The notes under the pieces were generated by a model. It saw nothing but the letters and a program-made list of their open reading frames with translations. It was not told the DNA's origin and ran no database searches. Shown here one piece after another: positions 8,791 to 17,987 of a stretch of DNA of 25,070 nucleotides (positions within the stretch are counted from its first letter, which is position 1; every line of letters begins with the position of its first letter). The position numbers were made by a program, and so were the translations under genes. Location of the stretch: assembly GCA_029939445.1 (NCBI GenBank), contig JAOZSY010000009.1, forward strand, positions 1 through 25,070. Reading direction: 5' to 3'. The stretch is from Bacteroidales bacterium. Lineage in GTDB: Bacteria > Bacteroidota > Bacteroidia > Bacteroidales > UBA1556.

Positions 8791-10392
8791 ATGCTTAAAA
8801 AAGTACCACATACATACGTAATAGTATTTGCAATATTAATAATTGCAGGAATTGCAACTTGGTTTATTCCTGGTGGCGAATACGAAAGAACTACTAAAAT
8901 TGTAGATGGAGTATCGCGCACAGTTATTATTGACGGCTCTTTCCACCATGTAGACTCACAACCTCAAACATGGCAAATATTATCAGCTTTTTTCAATGGT
9001 TTTGAGAAACAAGCAGGAATTATTGTTTTTATTCTAATGATTGGTGGTGCATTTTGGATTATGAATCAAAGTAGAGCTATAGATGTGGGAATATATTCAT
9101 TTCTTGATTTTACTAAAAAGATTGAACATTGGCGAGCCTTAAAATTTGTTGGTGTAGATAATATCATTCTGATACTTATAATGACAATGTTTAGTGCTTT
9201 TGGGGCAATATTTGGCATGAGCGAAGAGACCATTGCCTTTATAATAATTATAGTCCCCTTGGCAATAAGTATGGGCTACGATTCCATTACGGGCGTGGCA
9301 ATAGTATTTGTTGCTGCAGGATTAGGTTTTGCTGGAGCTATCCTCAACCCCTTTACCATAGGAATTGCACAGGGGCTTTCTGATTTACAGTTATTCTCTG
9401 GCATGGGTTACAGAATGGTTTCATGGGTAGTTATCAATACTGTTGGTTTTACTTTTATTCTTATTTATGCTAATAAAATTAAGAAAAATCCTAAAAAATC
9501 TCTCACTTATAAAATTGATGATTACTGGCGAAAGCGAAATTCTGATAATTCCATTGAGAATATTAAATTCCATACTCCAAAATCTGCATGGGCTTCTTAT
9601 ATTATGGTATTAGCTGTAATAATTATATATGCATTTATTTACCCAAGCACAGAATTACATATAGGAGTTCCACCATTTTCTACATATCCGATACTACCAA
9701 TATCGGCAGGTTTATTTGCTGTTCTTGGAATATTAAGCCTACGCAAATCTGTACATTTCTTTATTCTTAACTTATTGCTTTTCACCATAATATTTCTAAT
9801 TGTAGGAGTAATGGGATACGACTGGTATGTAATGGAGATTGCTACCTTATTTTTTGTGATGGGGCTAATGTCTGGAATTAGCATGAATTACGATGCTAAC
9901 CTAATAGTAAAACACTTTATTGATGGTGTAAAAGACATTACTTCTGCGGCACTGGTAGTTGGCCTGGCAGGAGGTATTATTCTAATTCTGCAAGAAGGAA
10001 AAGTAATTGATACAATTCTTAATAGCTTATCGTCGTCAATTGAAGGAATGGGCAAGGTTGGCTCTGTGGAAATGATGTATGTAATTCAAAACGTAATAAA
10101 CATAATTATACCCTCGGGCTCGGCAAAGGCTGCTCTTACAATGCCAATTATGGCTCCTTTTTCTGATGTTATTGGCATAAGCAGACAGGCAACAGTAATG
10201 GCTTTTCAGTTTGGTGATGGTTTTACAAATATGATAACTCCCACTTCAGGAGTGCTAATTGGAGTGCTTGGTGTTGCTCGTATTCCTTACGATATATGGG
10301 TAAAATGGATTTGGAAATTAATTTTGGTATTATTAATTGTAGGCGCATTACTACTTATCCCAACGGTACTTATGACTTTAGAAGGATTTTAG
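8791..10392 (+). CDS. YfcC-family membrane transporter (DcuC-like / basic amino acid carrier group)
   Basis: This 533-residue inner-membrane carrier belongs to the YfcC family, related to anaerobic C4-dicarboxylate carriers. The N-terminus is diagnostic: PHTYVIVFAILIIAG as TM1, then WFIPGGEYER. Multiple hydrophobic helices follow, with the family segment GMSEETIAFIIIIVPLA and, near the C-terminus, IIPSGSAKAALTMPIMAP and the polar-aromatic loop FGDGFTNMITPTSG typical of such ion-coupled carriers. The substrate cannot be read from the sequence: members are annotated variously as putative amino acid, peptide or dicarboxylate transporters. The ATG is preceded by an AT-rich region without a clear -7 element. 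A transposase remnant and then the AGCS symporter gene follow on the same strand. Confidence 0.87.
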   Translation: MLKKVPHTYVIVFAILIIAGIATWFIPGGEYERTTKIVDGVSRTVIIDGSFHHVDSQPQTWQILSAFFNGFEKQAGIIVFILMIGGAFWIMNQSRAIDVGIYSFLDFTKKIEHWRALKFVGVDNIILILIMTMFSAFGAIFGMSEETIAFIIIIVPLAISMGYDSITGVAIVFVAAGLGFAGAILNPFTIGIAQGLSDLQLFSGMGYRMVSWVVINTVGFTFILIYANKIKKNPKKSLTYKIDDYWRKRNSDNSIENIKFHTPKSAWASYIMVLAVIIIYAFIYPSTELHIGVPPFSTYPILPISAGLFAVLGILSLRKSVHFFILNLLLFTIIFLIVGVMGYDWYVMEIATLFFVMGLMSGISMNYDANLIVKHFIDGVKDITSAALVVGLAGGIILILQEGKVIDTILNSLSSSIEGMGKVGSVEMMYVIQNVINIIIPSGSAKAALTMPIMAPFSDVIGISRQATVMAFQFGDGFTNMITPTSGVLIGVLGVARIPYDIWVKWIWKLILVLLIVGALLLIPTVLMTLEGF

Positions 10393-10408
10393 ATTAATGT
10401 TTAATTAT

Positions 10409-10705
10409 TAATGCAGCAAAGGTGTTAGTATGCAGCCCACGCATATGCTCTGGCTCAGTTGGTGCCTTATGCCTAATCATTTTCATTTGATGGTTTTGGT
10501 TAATGATGTCACTGGAAGCGCGACTCAAAGTCGCACCTCCAATGACATTAACAACTCTAAAACAATTGACCTTAACCATTCTATTGGAATAATGATAGCG
10601 TCATACACTAGGGCTATTAATAAACAAAGAAATATGATTGGTTCATTAATTAGATCAAAAACCAAAGCAGAATGCATCGATTGCGTAAGCGATTTAAGCC
10701 CTTAG
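10409..10705 (+). pseudogene. Degenerate REP-associated tyrosine transposase (RAYT, Y1_Tnp) remnant
   Basis: The readable part starts around ATG 10430 and gives 91 residues. It contains the HUH motif of Y1 transposases (CLMPNHFHLMV) and the later RAYT segment SYTRAINKQRNMIGSL followed by RSKTKAECI. The family is usually about 180-250 residues. Here the N-terminal strands before the HUH motif and everything after the tyrosine-bearing segment are missing, so it cannot be active. RAYTs process single-stranded REP hairpins. This copy contains a strong hairpin in its own reading frame (10504-10550) where the family has a variable linker, encoding NDVTGSATQSRTSNDIN. G+C content is higher than in the flanks. 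It interrupts the run between the YfcC and AGCS transporter genes. Confidence 0.7.
10504..10550 (-). repeat. Strong REP-like hairpin inside the RAYT remnant
   Basis: On the minus strand the two 19-base arms (10507-10525 and 10529-10547) pair fully if three G-U wobbles are allowed, closing on a TTG loop. The core GCGACT/AGTCGC is perfect. On the plus strand the same three positions are mismatches, so the structure is better on the minus strand. A GGAG tetranucleotide lies within the 5' arm on that strand. The pairing extends a few bases further out. Confidence 0.75.
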
Positions 10706-10770
10706 AGTCATCAGCTCACTGTTAGGCGGGCGTAGCAAAGCCTTCGCTCAAGAGAAGCACCTCTGTTCAT
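10706..10770. repeat. GC-rich patch with a second small hairpin downstream of the RAYT remnant
   Basis: A block of higher G+C than its surroundings contains an imperfect palindrome at 10742-10757 (CTTC with GAAG, one mismatch, two more pairs). On the minus strand it reads AGGTGC, then a TTGAG centre. This recalls the hairpin inside the RAYT remnant, which is GGTGC then TTGAG. It may be a diverged REP partner of that element. Confidence 0.4.
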
Positions 10771-10787
10771 CATATCAATTATTTTTA

Positions 10788-10795
10788 TACATTTG
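10788..10795 (+). promoter_or_regulatory. -7 element for the AGCS symporter gene
   Basis: TACATTTG matches TAnnTTTG and ends 27 nt before the ATG at 10823. An upstream in-frame ATG at 10793 falls inside this motif, which argues for the downstream start. Confidence 0.5.
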
Positions 10796-10822
10796 TCTTT
10801 TCCAATAATAATCATATTACCT

Positions 10823-12475
10823 ATGCAGAAAATACTATTAATTGCATTCCTTTTCATTGGGATGAACATCACTCTTTTTGCTAAAGATTTCAAGGAAGTT
10901 GTTGCAGAAGAAAACGCAGTTGAATTAACCATTAGCCAGAAGATAAATCATTGGTTTGAGCCTAAAGTTGCGTTACTTGAAAAAATTCTTTTCTGGGATC
11001 CATTTACAGCATCAGGAATATACGACCCCGTAGTTTATCAGGAAGACGGCAGTCCATACCTTGATAAAGAAGGTAAGCCCATAAAGAAAAACATCCCTTT
11101 TATTGTTGTATGGTTAGTTTTGGGAGCTATATTCTTTACTATTAGAATGAAGTTTATTAATATAACAGGCCTTAAACACTCTATAGCTATATTAAGTGGC
11201 AAATATGATAATCCTGATAATAAAGGAGAGGTTACAAGTTTTCAGGCATTGGCAACTGCCCTCTCAGGCACAGTAGGTTTAGGAAATATTGCTGGTGTAG
11301 CAATTGCAATTACCGTTGGAGGTCCTGGAGCAACTTTTTGGATGATAGTTGCAGGTCTTATGGGTATGTCATTGAAATTCACGGAGGTTACTTTGGGAGT
11401 AAAATATAGAAATATTAGTAAGGCAGGAGTTGTTTCTGGAGGTCCAATGTTTTATTTAGAGAAAGCTCTTAAGAATAAAACTATTGGTAAATTTAGTCTT
11501 TGGCCTTTAGGAAAAGTTCTTGCTGTAACATATGCAATACTGATGATTGGTGCTGCCATTGGCGGTGGAAACATGTTTCAATCCAATCAAACATTTATGC
11601 AATTTGAACTTCTTGAACCATCTTTTGCTGGCCATGGTATTTGGATTGGTTTGGTATTAGCAATAATAGTGGGGATTGTGATAATCGGTGGAATTAAAAG
11701 TATTGCCAAAGTCACCGAGAAAGTTGTGCCATTTATGGCTGGAATATATGTTTTAGCCGCATTGATAGTTATTGGAGTACATTATACTGAAATTCCTGCT
11801 GTTTTTGGGATAATAATAGATGGAGCTTTCAACCCTGACGCTCTAAAAGGAGGATTCTTAGGAGTTCTAATAGTAGGTTTTCAAAGAGCATCGTTCTCCA
11901 ATGAGGCTGGTGTGGGCTCTGCAACTATTGCCCATTCAGCAGTTAAAACCAACCAACCCATTTCAGAAGGTTATGTAGCTCTTATCGAACCAGTAATCGA
12001 TACTGTATTAATTTGTACAATGACAGCCTTAGTAATTGTCTTTACTGGCTATTATGAGCCCGAATTAGCAAATGGGCTTAGTGGTTCCCAACTAACTTCT
12101 GCAGCCTTTGGTAGCGTTATTAGCTGGTTTCCTTATGTATTGGCCTTTGCAATTGTGCTTTTTGCTATTTCTACTATGATAACTTGGGCGTATTATGGAC
12201 TTAATAGCTTTAAATTTTTATTTGCAGGACTTTATAAGAAAATGAATCTGTCTCCAAAGGCATTAAATTACACTTTCTTCTTTATTTTTCTTAGCTTCAC
12301 GGTAATAGGTGCTGCAATGGAATTAGGCGCTGTGATTGCTTTTGCCGATATGATGATTCTTACAATGGCATTTCCAAACCTTATAGGGCTGTTTATTCTT
12401 ACTCCTGAGGTTTATGGAGATTTGAAAGAATATCGTAGAAAACTTAAAAGTGGAGAGATAAAGAGGTATAAATAA
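10823..12475 (+). CDS. Alanine/glycine:cation symporter family protein (AGCS)
   Basis: This 550-residue inner-membrane symporter probably takes up alanine or glycine with Na+. The AGCS signature is unmistakable: GEVTSFQALATALSGTVGLGNIAGVA, then GGPGATFWM and KFTEVTLGVKYR. The conserved FQRASFSNEAGVGSA and the following ALIEPVIDT segment are also present. The N-terminus has a signal-peptide-like helix (MQKILLIAFLFIGMN) and about 75 extra polar residues (EDGSPYLDKEGKP) before the first core helix, an extension I associate with Bacteroidota members. The ATG at 10823 is chosen over 10793 because the latter overlaps the -7 motif and would place charge-poor residues before the signal helix. It converges on the MutS-like gene with 43 bp between the stops. 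Confidence 0.93.
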   Translation: MQKILLIAFLFIGMNITLFAKDFKEVVAEENAVELTISQKINHWFEPKVALLEKILFWDPFTASGIYDPVVYQEDGSPYLDKEGKPIKKNIPFIVVWLVLGAIFFTIRMKFINITGLKHSIAILSGKYDNPDNKGEVTSFQALATALSGTVGLGNIAGVAIAITVGGPGATFWMIVAGLMGMSLKFTEVTLGVKYRNISKAGVVSGGPMFYLEKALKNKTIGKFSLWPLGKVLAVTYAILMIGAAIGGGNMFQSNQTFMQFELLEPSFAGHGIWIGLVLAIIVGIVIIGGIKSIAKVTEKVVPFMAGIYVLAALIVIGVHYTEIPAVFGIIIDGAFNPDALKGGFLGVLIVGFQRASFSNEAGVGSATIAHSAVKTNQPISEGYVALIEPVIDTVLICTMTALVIVFTGYYEPELANGLSGSQLTSAAFGSVISWFPYVLAFAIVLFAISTMITWAYYGLNSFKFLFAGLYKKMNLSPKALNYTFFFIFLSFTVIGAAMELGAVIAFADMMILTMAFPNLIGLFILTPEVYGDLKEYRRKLKSGEIKRYK

Positions 12476-12518
12476 ATGGTCTTGGGTTGGCAATTGTCAG
12501 TAATCACGCATTATCCAG

Positions 12519-14339
12519 CTATTCTACAATACCCATTTTCTTAAGTAAGAAACTGGCATTCATATTTTGTGCAATTCCATCTCTTATTTTATAATCAAAG
12601 GATAGTTGATCATCTATTATATCTACCTCAAAGCATTGATTTTGAATAAATTTTGGATATAAAGAACTAAGATTTCCCAAAGAAAGATCATGGGTAGCTA
12701 TTACGCCTATGGTATTTAATTTAATCAACTGCTCCAATAGTGATCTTGAACCTTGCTCCTTATCATTGGAGTTTGTTCCTTTAAGTATTTCGTCTAGCAA
12801 AACAAACATTCTTTCACCTTTACGAAGGCGATCTACTATCATTTGTAGGCGTTTTATTTCTGCATAGAAGTACGACTCGCCACTCATAAGCGAATCGGAA
12901 GTGCGAAGGCTGCTGACAATCTGTAAAGGAGAGAAAATCATCGCGTCTGCATTTACAACAGCCCCAATCATAGCAAGTACAAGATTGCTACCCACTGAGC
13001 GGAGGTAGGTGCTCTTTCCTGCCATATTTGCCCCAGTAACTACCTTTATAAATGGCATTATGTTTACACAAAAATCATTAGCCACACATTCGTTATATGC
13101 CATTAATGGATGGCGCATTCCTTTAACTTCCCACTTATTATCATCTGCTATTATTGCATAATTCCATCGAGGGCGATTATAATTCAAATTTGATAAACTT
13201 ATTATAGCATCAAACTCACCAATGGCCTTAAACCACTCATCAAAGTTTGCGGCATACTTATCCTTCCATGCTTCCATACGGTATATTTGGCGTATATCCC
13301 ATATAAAAATTGCATTTAGTATAACTCCTACAATCACATTCAATCTAGAATCCAAGGCAGATAATATCCTTGATAAATCTTTAATTGCCGTTGAAGATTT
13401 CTTACTATCAATATTGAGTTTCTCTTGAATTTCTTTCAATAAATCCGAGCTAAACTCCATATCCTCTATTTGCTTAAATAAGCTTACATACTTATTCAGT
13501 AATTGAGATCGCTTGCTTAATCTTTGATGGATTTTATGAATTTTCTTTTGATAAAAGCCAACGAATATAAGTGTCGAAACCAATGATAATGCTAATACTT
13601 TTCCTCCGATAATATCAAAGGAGTATAAAAATATATTTGTAAGATTAATAATAGGAAATAAGATTATCAATACTTTAAATATAGTTTTTGAGAAAAACAT
13701 ATTTGACTGATTTTGCCAATCATTAAGAAAGTCAAAATCATCAGCTTTCTCTTCCACTGACATTCCTTTGGCAGCAAATGTTTGCCTATAATCTATTAGT
13801 TCGCTTAGCTCAATTGAGGCTTTTTGGCGCTTAAGAATACTGCCCTTATCAAGAAGTGGAGAATTAAACCATGCTGCTAACATCTTAGCACCATTGGTAG
13901 TTTTTGTTCTATTTACCATTTGATAAATCGACTGTTTGCCAAAAATATCGAGGTCCAAACTAAAATCGTGATAATCTATTTCAAATTGCTCCCCGTCATC
14001 AAAATTAGAATTATCACCATCCATTGATAATAATTCATGCTCATTTATTAGAATTAGATTTGAGAGAAAACTTCTTTTCTTGAATAGCTTTGAGTGAGCT
14101 TGCATTAATCCCACAAAAAGTAGTAATAGTGCAATCGCTAACACCCACATTGTAGGCTGTTCTCCTTTTATTGCAAAGTAAAAACTAATCAATGATAATA
14201 TAAAAGAAATAAATCTAGCCATTGAAATAAGAAAGCTCCGTTTATCTAAAGCCGCTTTCTGATTGCTATACTTTATAATAAAATCGTGATATTGAGCCTT
14301 TATTTGGTCAATATCACGATTCTGTTTTGTATTATTCAT
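12519..14339 (-). CDS. Membrane-anchored MutS-like ATPase
   Basis: This 606-residue protein carries a complete MutS-type ABC ATPase at its C-terminus: Walker A GANMAGKST (436-444), signature TSDSLMSGESYFYAEIKR (480-497), Walker B VLLDEIL (513-519) with GTNS after it, and the switch H550 (ATHD). It lacks the mismatch-recognition domain with its Phe-x-Glu motif. Instead, hydrophobic stretches at about 42-58, 63-79, 221-240 and 247-263 predict four membrane helices, with MutS core-like helical segments between them. It is therefore not a canonical mismatch-repair MutS, and its function is unknown. It follows the C25 protease gene with only 9 bases between them and is probably co-transcribed with it. 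No separate promoter is seen. Confidence 0.85.
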   Translation of the reverse strand: MNNTKQNRDIDQIKAQYHDFIIKYSNQKAALDKRSFLISMARFISFILSLISFYFAIKGEQPTMWVLAIALLLLFVGLMQAHSKLFKKRSFLSNLILINEHELLSMDGDNSNFDDGEQFEIDYHDFSLDLDIFGKQSIYQMVNRTKTTNGAKMLAAWFNSPLLDKGSILKRQKASIELSELIDYRQTFAAKGMSVEEKADDFDFLNDWQNQSNMFFSKTIFKVLIILFPIINLTNIFLYSFDIIGGKVLALSLVSTLIFVGFYQKKIHKIHQRLSKRSQLLNKYVSLFKQIEDMEFSSDLLKEIQEKLNIDSKKSSTAIKDLSRILSALDSRLNVIVGVILNAIFIWDIRQIYRMEAWKDKYAANFDEWFKAIGEFDAIISLSNLNYNRPRWNYAIIADDNKWEVKGMRHPLMAYNECVANDFCVNIMPFIKVVTGANMAGKSTYLRSVGSNLVLAMIGAVVNADAMIFSPLQIVSSLRTSDSLMSGESYFYAEIKRLQMIVDRLRKGERMFVLLDEILKGTNSNDKEQGSRSLLEQLIKLNTIGVIATHDLSLGNLSSLYPKFIQNQCFEVDIIDDQLSFDYKIRDGIAQNMNASFLLKKMGIVE

Positions 14340-14348
14340 ATTTTACTT

Positions 14349-17300
14349 TTACTCAATAATTAGTTTTTGATAATACTGCTGATCTTTTGCAATAATACGA
14401 ACTATATATACTCCTGATTTTAGCTTTGACGTATTTAACGTCATTGAAACTTCACCTTGGATATAATTTCCAAAGTCGGTATTATCAATTACTATTTGTC
14501 CTAATTGATTATAAACACTAATCGAAATATCAGTTTTTATTAATGTCTTAACCACTATATTTACATTATTAGTAGCAGGATTTGGCCATAATTTAATTTC
14601 CGATAATAAAGGCTCTTTATTATCTCTAATTACAGTCCATGCATCCGTTGGTGGAAATATTATATAATCAATCCATACCGCATCCAAGTTTTCGGTATAC
14701 ATATAATCTTTGGAATACTCCCATATAAAAGTATGGTTTCCTGCATCAATCTCATAACTCTGCTGCGTCCAAGGTTCATTTCCTGACCAAGATCCCTTTA
14801 TATTTCCATCTACCTTAAAATTTAATAAATCGTAACCGGACTCCGTACTTACTTTTGTATAAAAACTAAGAGGACCTGATGCTAGCACATTCATATTAAG
14901 AGAAATTGAACTAGATTCACCATCAGCTAAAGCCTCCTTACTTCGTATTGAGTAGCTTCCTTCGTAAACGTTGGTATCAATATACCAAGTATTAGTAGAA
15001 GTTGTATCCCAATCAAAACGACTAAAGTTTCCTGTTTCAAAATCTTCATCGCAAAGACCTACAACCATTGGGAAATCTTGTGTACCTACATACGCTCCCG
15101 ATACATAATCGAAAACTAGATTTGCAAAACTCCCATCAAATAAAGACGGAGCAAATGATACTTTGAAATTTACCCATTCATAAGAATTAGACTCTAAATT
15201 ATTAATAGTATATGCGTTATCTACTATCACTTTATTACTCATAGATGTATAATTACAAACCACATTAAGAGCATCTCTAGAGCCAGAGTTTATCATCTTT
15301 ATTTGAATAATAACCTCTTCTCCCGATTCTATTAAACCATTTCCTGCACCTTGTAATGTATCCTTTACCCTAACTTCTCCAATAATAATTTCAGGAGCAT
15401 AAAGAGGGATAATAATTGGTGTAACCCAAGTATCTCCAGCTGTATTAGTAATCTGAATATCAAGATGAACAGCATGATTATCAGCAGCATTAGGAATTAC
15501 ACTTAGTGCAAAAGCATCGTCCTTACTAATGGTATCGTAAGCAAGCATATTTCCTATATTAACTGCATTCTGAGTTATTACAATCTGAGTATCGCTAGAT
15601 AATAAAGTAGCAGAAGAGCCATTTGAACCAAATGAGGTTAAATTAGCAAAATCAACATCAAGTAATATTGCTTCACCAAAATCGGCTAATGAGTTATTAT
15701 TAGCAGAATTGTCATCAATTACAAAGTTAGAACTTATAACATATGGCCCCGTTGGAGACCCTCCAAAAACAGTCTGAAAGTATGGCTCATAATTTTGCGC
15801 TGTAATAACTAAATCAATAATTCCTGTTTTACTAAATGAACTACCAAGAGGCAATATTGCCACACCATTAGCATCGCTCATAATACTTGTAATAAGTGTA
15901 TCGTTTTGCGAAATAGCCACTAGTGCATGAGCTACTGTATTTACCTGAAATGTGGTAGTGCCTGTTACAATAAATGGAGTATAAGTTGCGGTAATTTGTG
16001 CAGGAACTTTTTGATAAGCCATAAGAGAAGGATCACCCATCAAATGGTATATTTCGTAATAATAATTTACAGAACTTCCTGCTTGAGTTACAGCCATATT
16101 TCCAGCTAATAAATACTGAAAGGAGCTCATTGCCCAATCACTATAAGGCTCATTATGAGTATGAAACATTTTATCATATAAACCTGGAGATGTTGCATTA
16201 TAAGTAGGATTTGTACTTATTGCGACATAACCTACTGCCCAATAATAATCTTCATCCCAATATGTATTATCACTAGCACCAATATAACCAATAGCACCTT
16301 TGTTTTTGGCGCGCATAAGGCCTTCGCCAAAGCAAACAGGGCTATCAAAATGATTAGTAATACATGCATTACCAATCATAAGAGGATATTTACCATCATT
16401 AGTCATATTTGCTACATTAGCAACTTTAAAAGTAGGGTCGGCCCAGCCATCGATTGCTCCATGAGCTGTATAATTAGCAATACTTACTCCTGAATTAATT
16501 TTTTGAAAAATCTCGTTATCCTTATTATAAGAGCCATTTACATATAAATACGAAAAACAATTGGTAGAGTTGCTATTATTGAAATATTCTGCCACTCCAT
16601 AATTAATTTGTCCATCGCCATATGTTGGAGCATGACCACTACCATCATAACCAGAAATCAATACTGTATTACCAAGAAAAGAAGGATCAGCCATGGCATA
16701 GGTTTCATACTCTATGGTTTTTTGAATTTGAGGGCTCAGCTCTGAAGTGTCATTAGCAGAAAATCTACCATACATCATCTCAGGGAAAAAATCATTGGTG
16801 AATTCACAATAATGAAGATCTGAAACATGATAACCACCAGTAGTAGAAGGCCAAGCAGGTAGTTGGGCTACATCTCCAACAAATAAAACATAAGTAGGAG
16901 CTGGATTAGTTGGTGTTGCAGAATTATATAAGCCCTGCAAATATGCCTTAATAGAAGTAGTTGTATTTCCTACTGCTGGGTCCTGCAAATATGCTTCTAT
17001 AACCTTAAATCCCTTTTTCTCTTTCCAACGAACAAAAGGCTGAAGATTTGCTTTAAACATTGAATCAGCAACAATTACATACTTATAAGGATATTGATTA
17101 TTATAAACAACTTTGCTGCTTAATTCATAAGCGCTGCTGTTTATTATAGATTGATTATGCACATTGAAATAAGGAGAATGATATTTCTGCTTTTCAACTT
17201 TTAACTTCTGTGCATCAAAATCAGTAATATGTACTCTAATAACTAATTTACTAATATACTCTATAGTATTGCTTACTGGATTATATTTTATTGGGCTAAC

Positions 17301-17819
17301 TTCTAATCGTGCCAAGGAATTTGACCTCATTTTACCCAAAGGCGTAATCTTTACCAAATCCAACTCAAAATCTTTATCAGCATTATAAGTTTGCTTATTC
17401 ATCATAAAAACAACATTAGGGTTCTCCACTTTAAGTATAGAAGCCTGCGCTGGTTTTATAAAATCAAAATGCTTTGAAGAATTAAGATTAAGCAATTTAC
17501 TTGTTTGTTCTAATATTTCTATTTTATAATTAGCATCTTCGGGTAATTCCATTAATCGTTTAAGAACTGGCAATTGAGGATTTCCAATATCCAAACTCTT
17601 CCCAAAATCGTCAATATAAAGGCCTATAAAACTCTGCCCATTTAATTTCTCTTTCTTAAAATCAATATCATTAATGGTAATACTTAATGTAAAACCATTT
17701 GTTGCAATTTCAGTTATTTCAATGACAGACCCCTTATTATCAGAACGTTTGCCCTGAGCCAAAGTGTCGGTAGAGAAAATAACTAAAAAAATTAGTGTAA
17801 AGTATAAAATGTACTTCAT
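14349..17819 (-). CDS. Secreted C25 (gingipain-like) cysteine protease with T9SS sorting domain
   Basis: This 1156-residue protein is a gingipain-family peptidase exported by the type IX secretion system. A signal peptide (about 1-22, ending LAQ) precedes a C25 propeptide-like region (to about 240). The catalytic domain follows, with His453 in NYTAHGA and Cys486 in IGNACIT as the catalytic dyad. Beta-rich domains come next: a conserved-repeat region at about 690-950, then a cleaved-adhesin/jelly-roll-like module at about 960-1056 (DEDFETGNFSRFDW). The last 85 residues are a type A sorting domain (LWPNPATNNVNI, then SVYNQLGQ and LKSGVYIVRI). Both catalytic residues are intact, so it should be active; specificity is unknown. 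A -7 motif lies 40 nt upstream. It heads a probable transcript with the MutS-like gene. Confidence 0.92.
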   Translation of the reverse strand: MKYILYFTLIFLVIFSTDTLAQGKRSDNKGSVIEITEIATNGFTLSITINDIDFKKEKLNGQSFIGLYIDDFGKSLDIGNPQLPVLKRLMELPEDANYKIEILEQTSKLLNLNSSKHFDFIKPAQASILKVENPNVVFMMNKQTYNADKDFELDLVKITPLGKMRSNSLARLEVSPIKYNPVSNTIEYISKLVIRVHITDFDAQKLKVEKQKYHSPYFNVHNQSIINSSAYELSSKVVYNNQYPYKYVIVADSMFKANLQPFVRWKEKKGFKVIEAYLQDPAVGNTTTSIKAYLQGLYNSATPTNPAPTYVLFVGDVAQLPAWPSTTGGYHVSDLHYCEFTNDFFPEMMYGRFSANDTSELSPQIQKTIEYETYAMADPSFLGNTVLISGYDGSGHAPTYGDGQINYGVAEYFNNSNSTNCFSYLYVNGSYNKDNEIFQKINSGVSIANYTAHGAIDGWADPTFKVANVANMTNDGKYPLMIGNACITNHFDSPVCFGEGLMRAKNKGAIGYIGASDNTYWDEDYYWAVGYVAISTNPTYNATSPGLYDKMFHTHNEPYSDWAMSSFQYLLAGNMAVTQAGSSVNYYYEIYHLMGDPSLMAYQKVPAQITATYTPFIVTGTTTFQVNTVAHALVAISQNDTLITSIMSDANGVAILPLGSSFSKTGIIDLVITAQNYEPYFQTVFGGSPTGPYVISSNFVIDDNSANNNSLADFGEAILLDVDFANLTSFGSNGSSATLLSSDTQIVITQNAVNIGNMLAYDTISKDDAFALSVIPNAADNHAVHLDIQITNTAGDTWVTPIIIPLYAPEIIIGEVRVKDTLQGAGNGLIESGEEVIIQIKMINSGSRDALNVVCNYTSMSNKVIVDNAYTINNLESNSYEWVNFKVSFAPSLFDGSFANLVFDYVSGAYVGTQDFPMVVGLCDEDFETGNFSRFDWDTTSTNTWYIDTNVYEGSYSIRSKEALADGESSSISLNMNVLASGPLSFYTKVSTESGYDLLNFKVDGNIKGSWSGNEPWTQQSYEIDAGNHTFIWEYSKDYMYTENLDAVWIDYIIFPPTDAWTVIRDNKEPLLSEIKLWPNPATNNVNIVVKTLIKTDISISVYNQLGQIVIDNTDFGNYIQGEVSMTLNTSKLKSGVYIVRIIAKDQQYYQKLIIE

Positions 17820-17859
17820 ATGCGTATGTAAATTAAATTAAGCTACTAGGTAGACACAA

Positions 17860-17867
17860 CAAAGATA
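17860..17867 (-). promoter_or_regulatory. -7 element for the C25 protease gene
   Basis: The minus strand reads TATCTTTG, ending 40 nt before the ATG. No clear -33 motif is seen. The core matches the lipoprotein promoter at 5300-5307. Confidence 0.5.
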
Positions 17868-17926
17868 TAAAATGTTGCATTACTTTTAATATAATTGTTA
17901 TAAAAGTACTTCATATTAGTAATCAC

Positions 17927-17960
17927 AAAAAAAGAGCAAAATGTTTATATTGCTCTTTTT
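17927..17960 (-). terminator. Intrinsic terminator of clpS
   Basis: A perfect 11-bp stem (AAAAAGAGCAA with TTGCTCTTTTT) closes a 10-nt loop. On the minus strand the second arm runs into seven T residues. It lies 27 bases after the clpS stop and upstream of the C25 promoter, so it insulates the two genes. Confidence 0.88.
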
Positions 17961-17987
17961 CAATTATTTATTCTAAAAAAAATATCT

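Noticed and set aside
10394..10579. Minus-strand 61-residue frame over the RAYT remnant
   Set aside because: It is antisense to the recognisable HUH-motif frame and crosses the palindrome, which gives similar readings on both strands.
10793..10822. Upstream start for the AGCS symporter
   Set aside because: It overlaps the -7 motif at 10788-10795, and the extra ten residues do not resemble a signal peptide start.
10711..10932. Minus-strand 73-residue frame over the AGCS start region
   Set aside because: It overlaps the AGCS promoter and signal peptide antisense, and its product reads through the GC-rich repeat block; no protein family is suggested.
12476..12518. Shared terminator between the convergent AGCS and MutS-like genes
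   Set aside because: No stem with a T tract could be found in these 43 bases.
12519..14339. Canonical mismatch-repair MutS
   Set aside because: The mismatch-recognition domain is absent, the N-terminal half carries membrane helices, and the protein is shorter than MutS.
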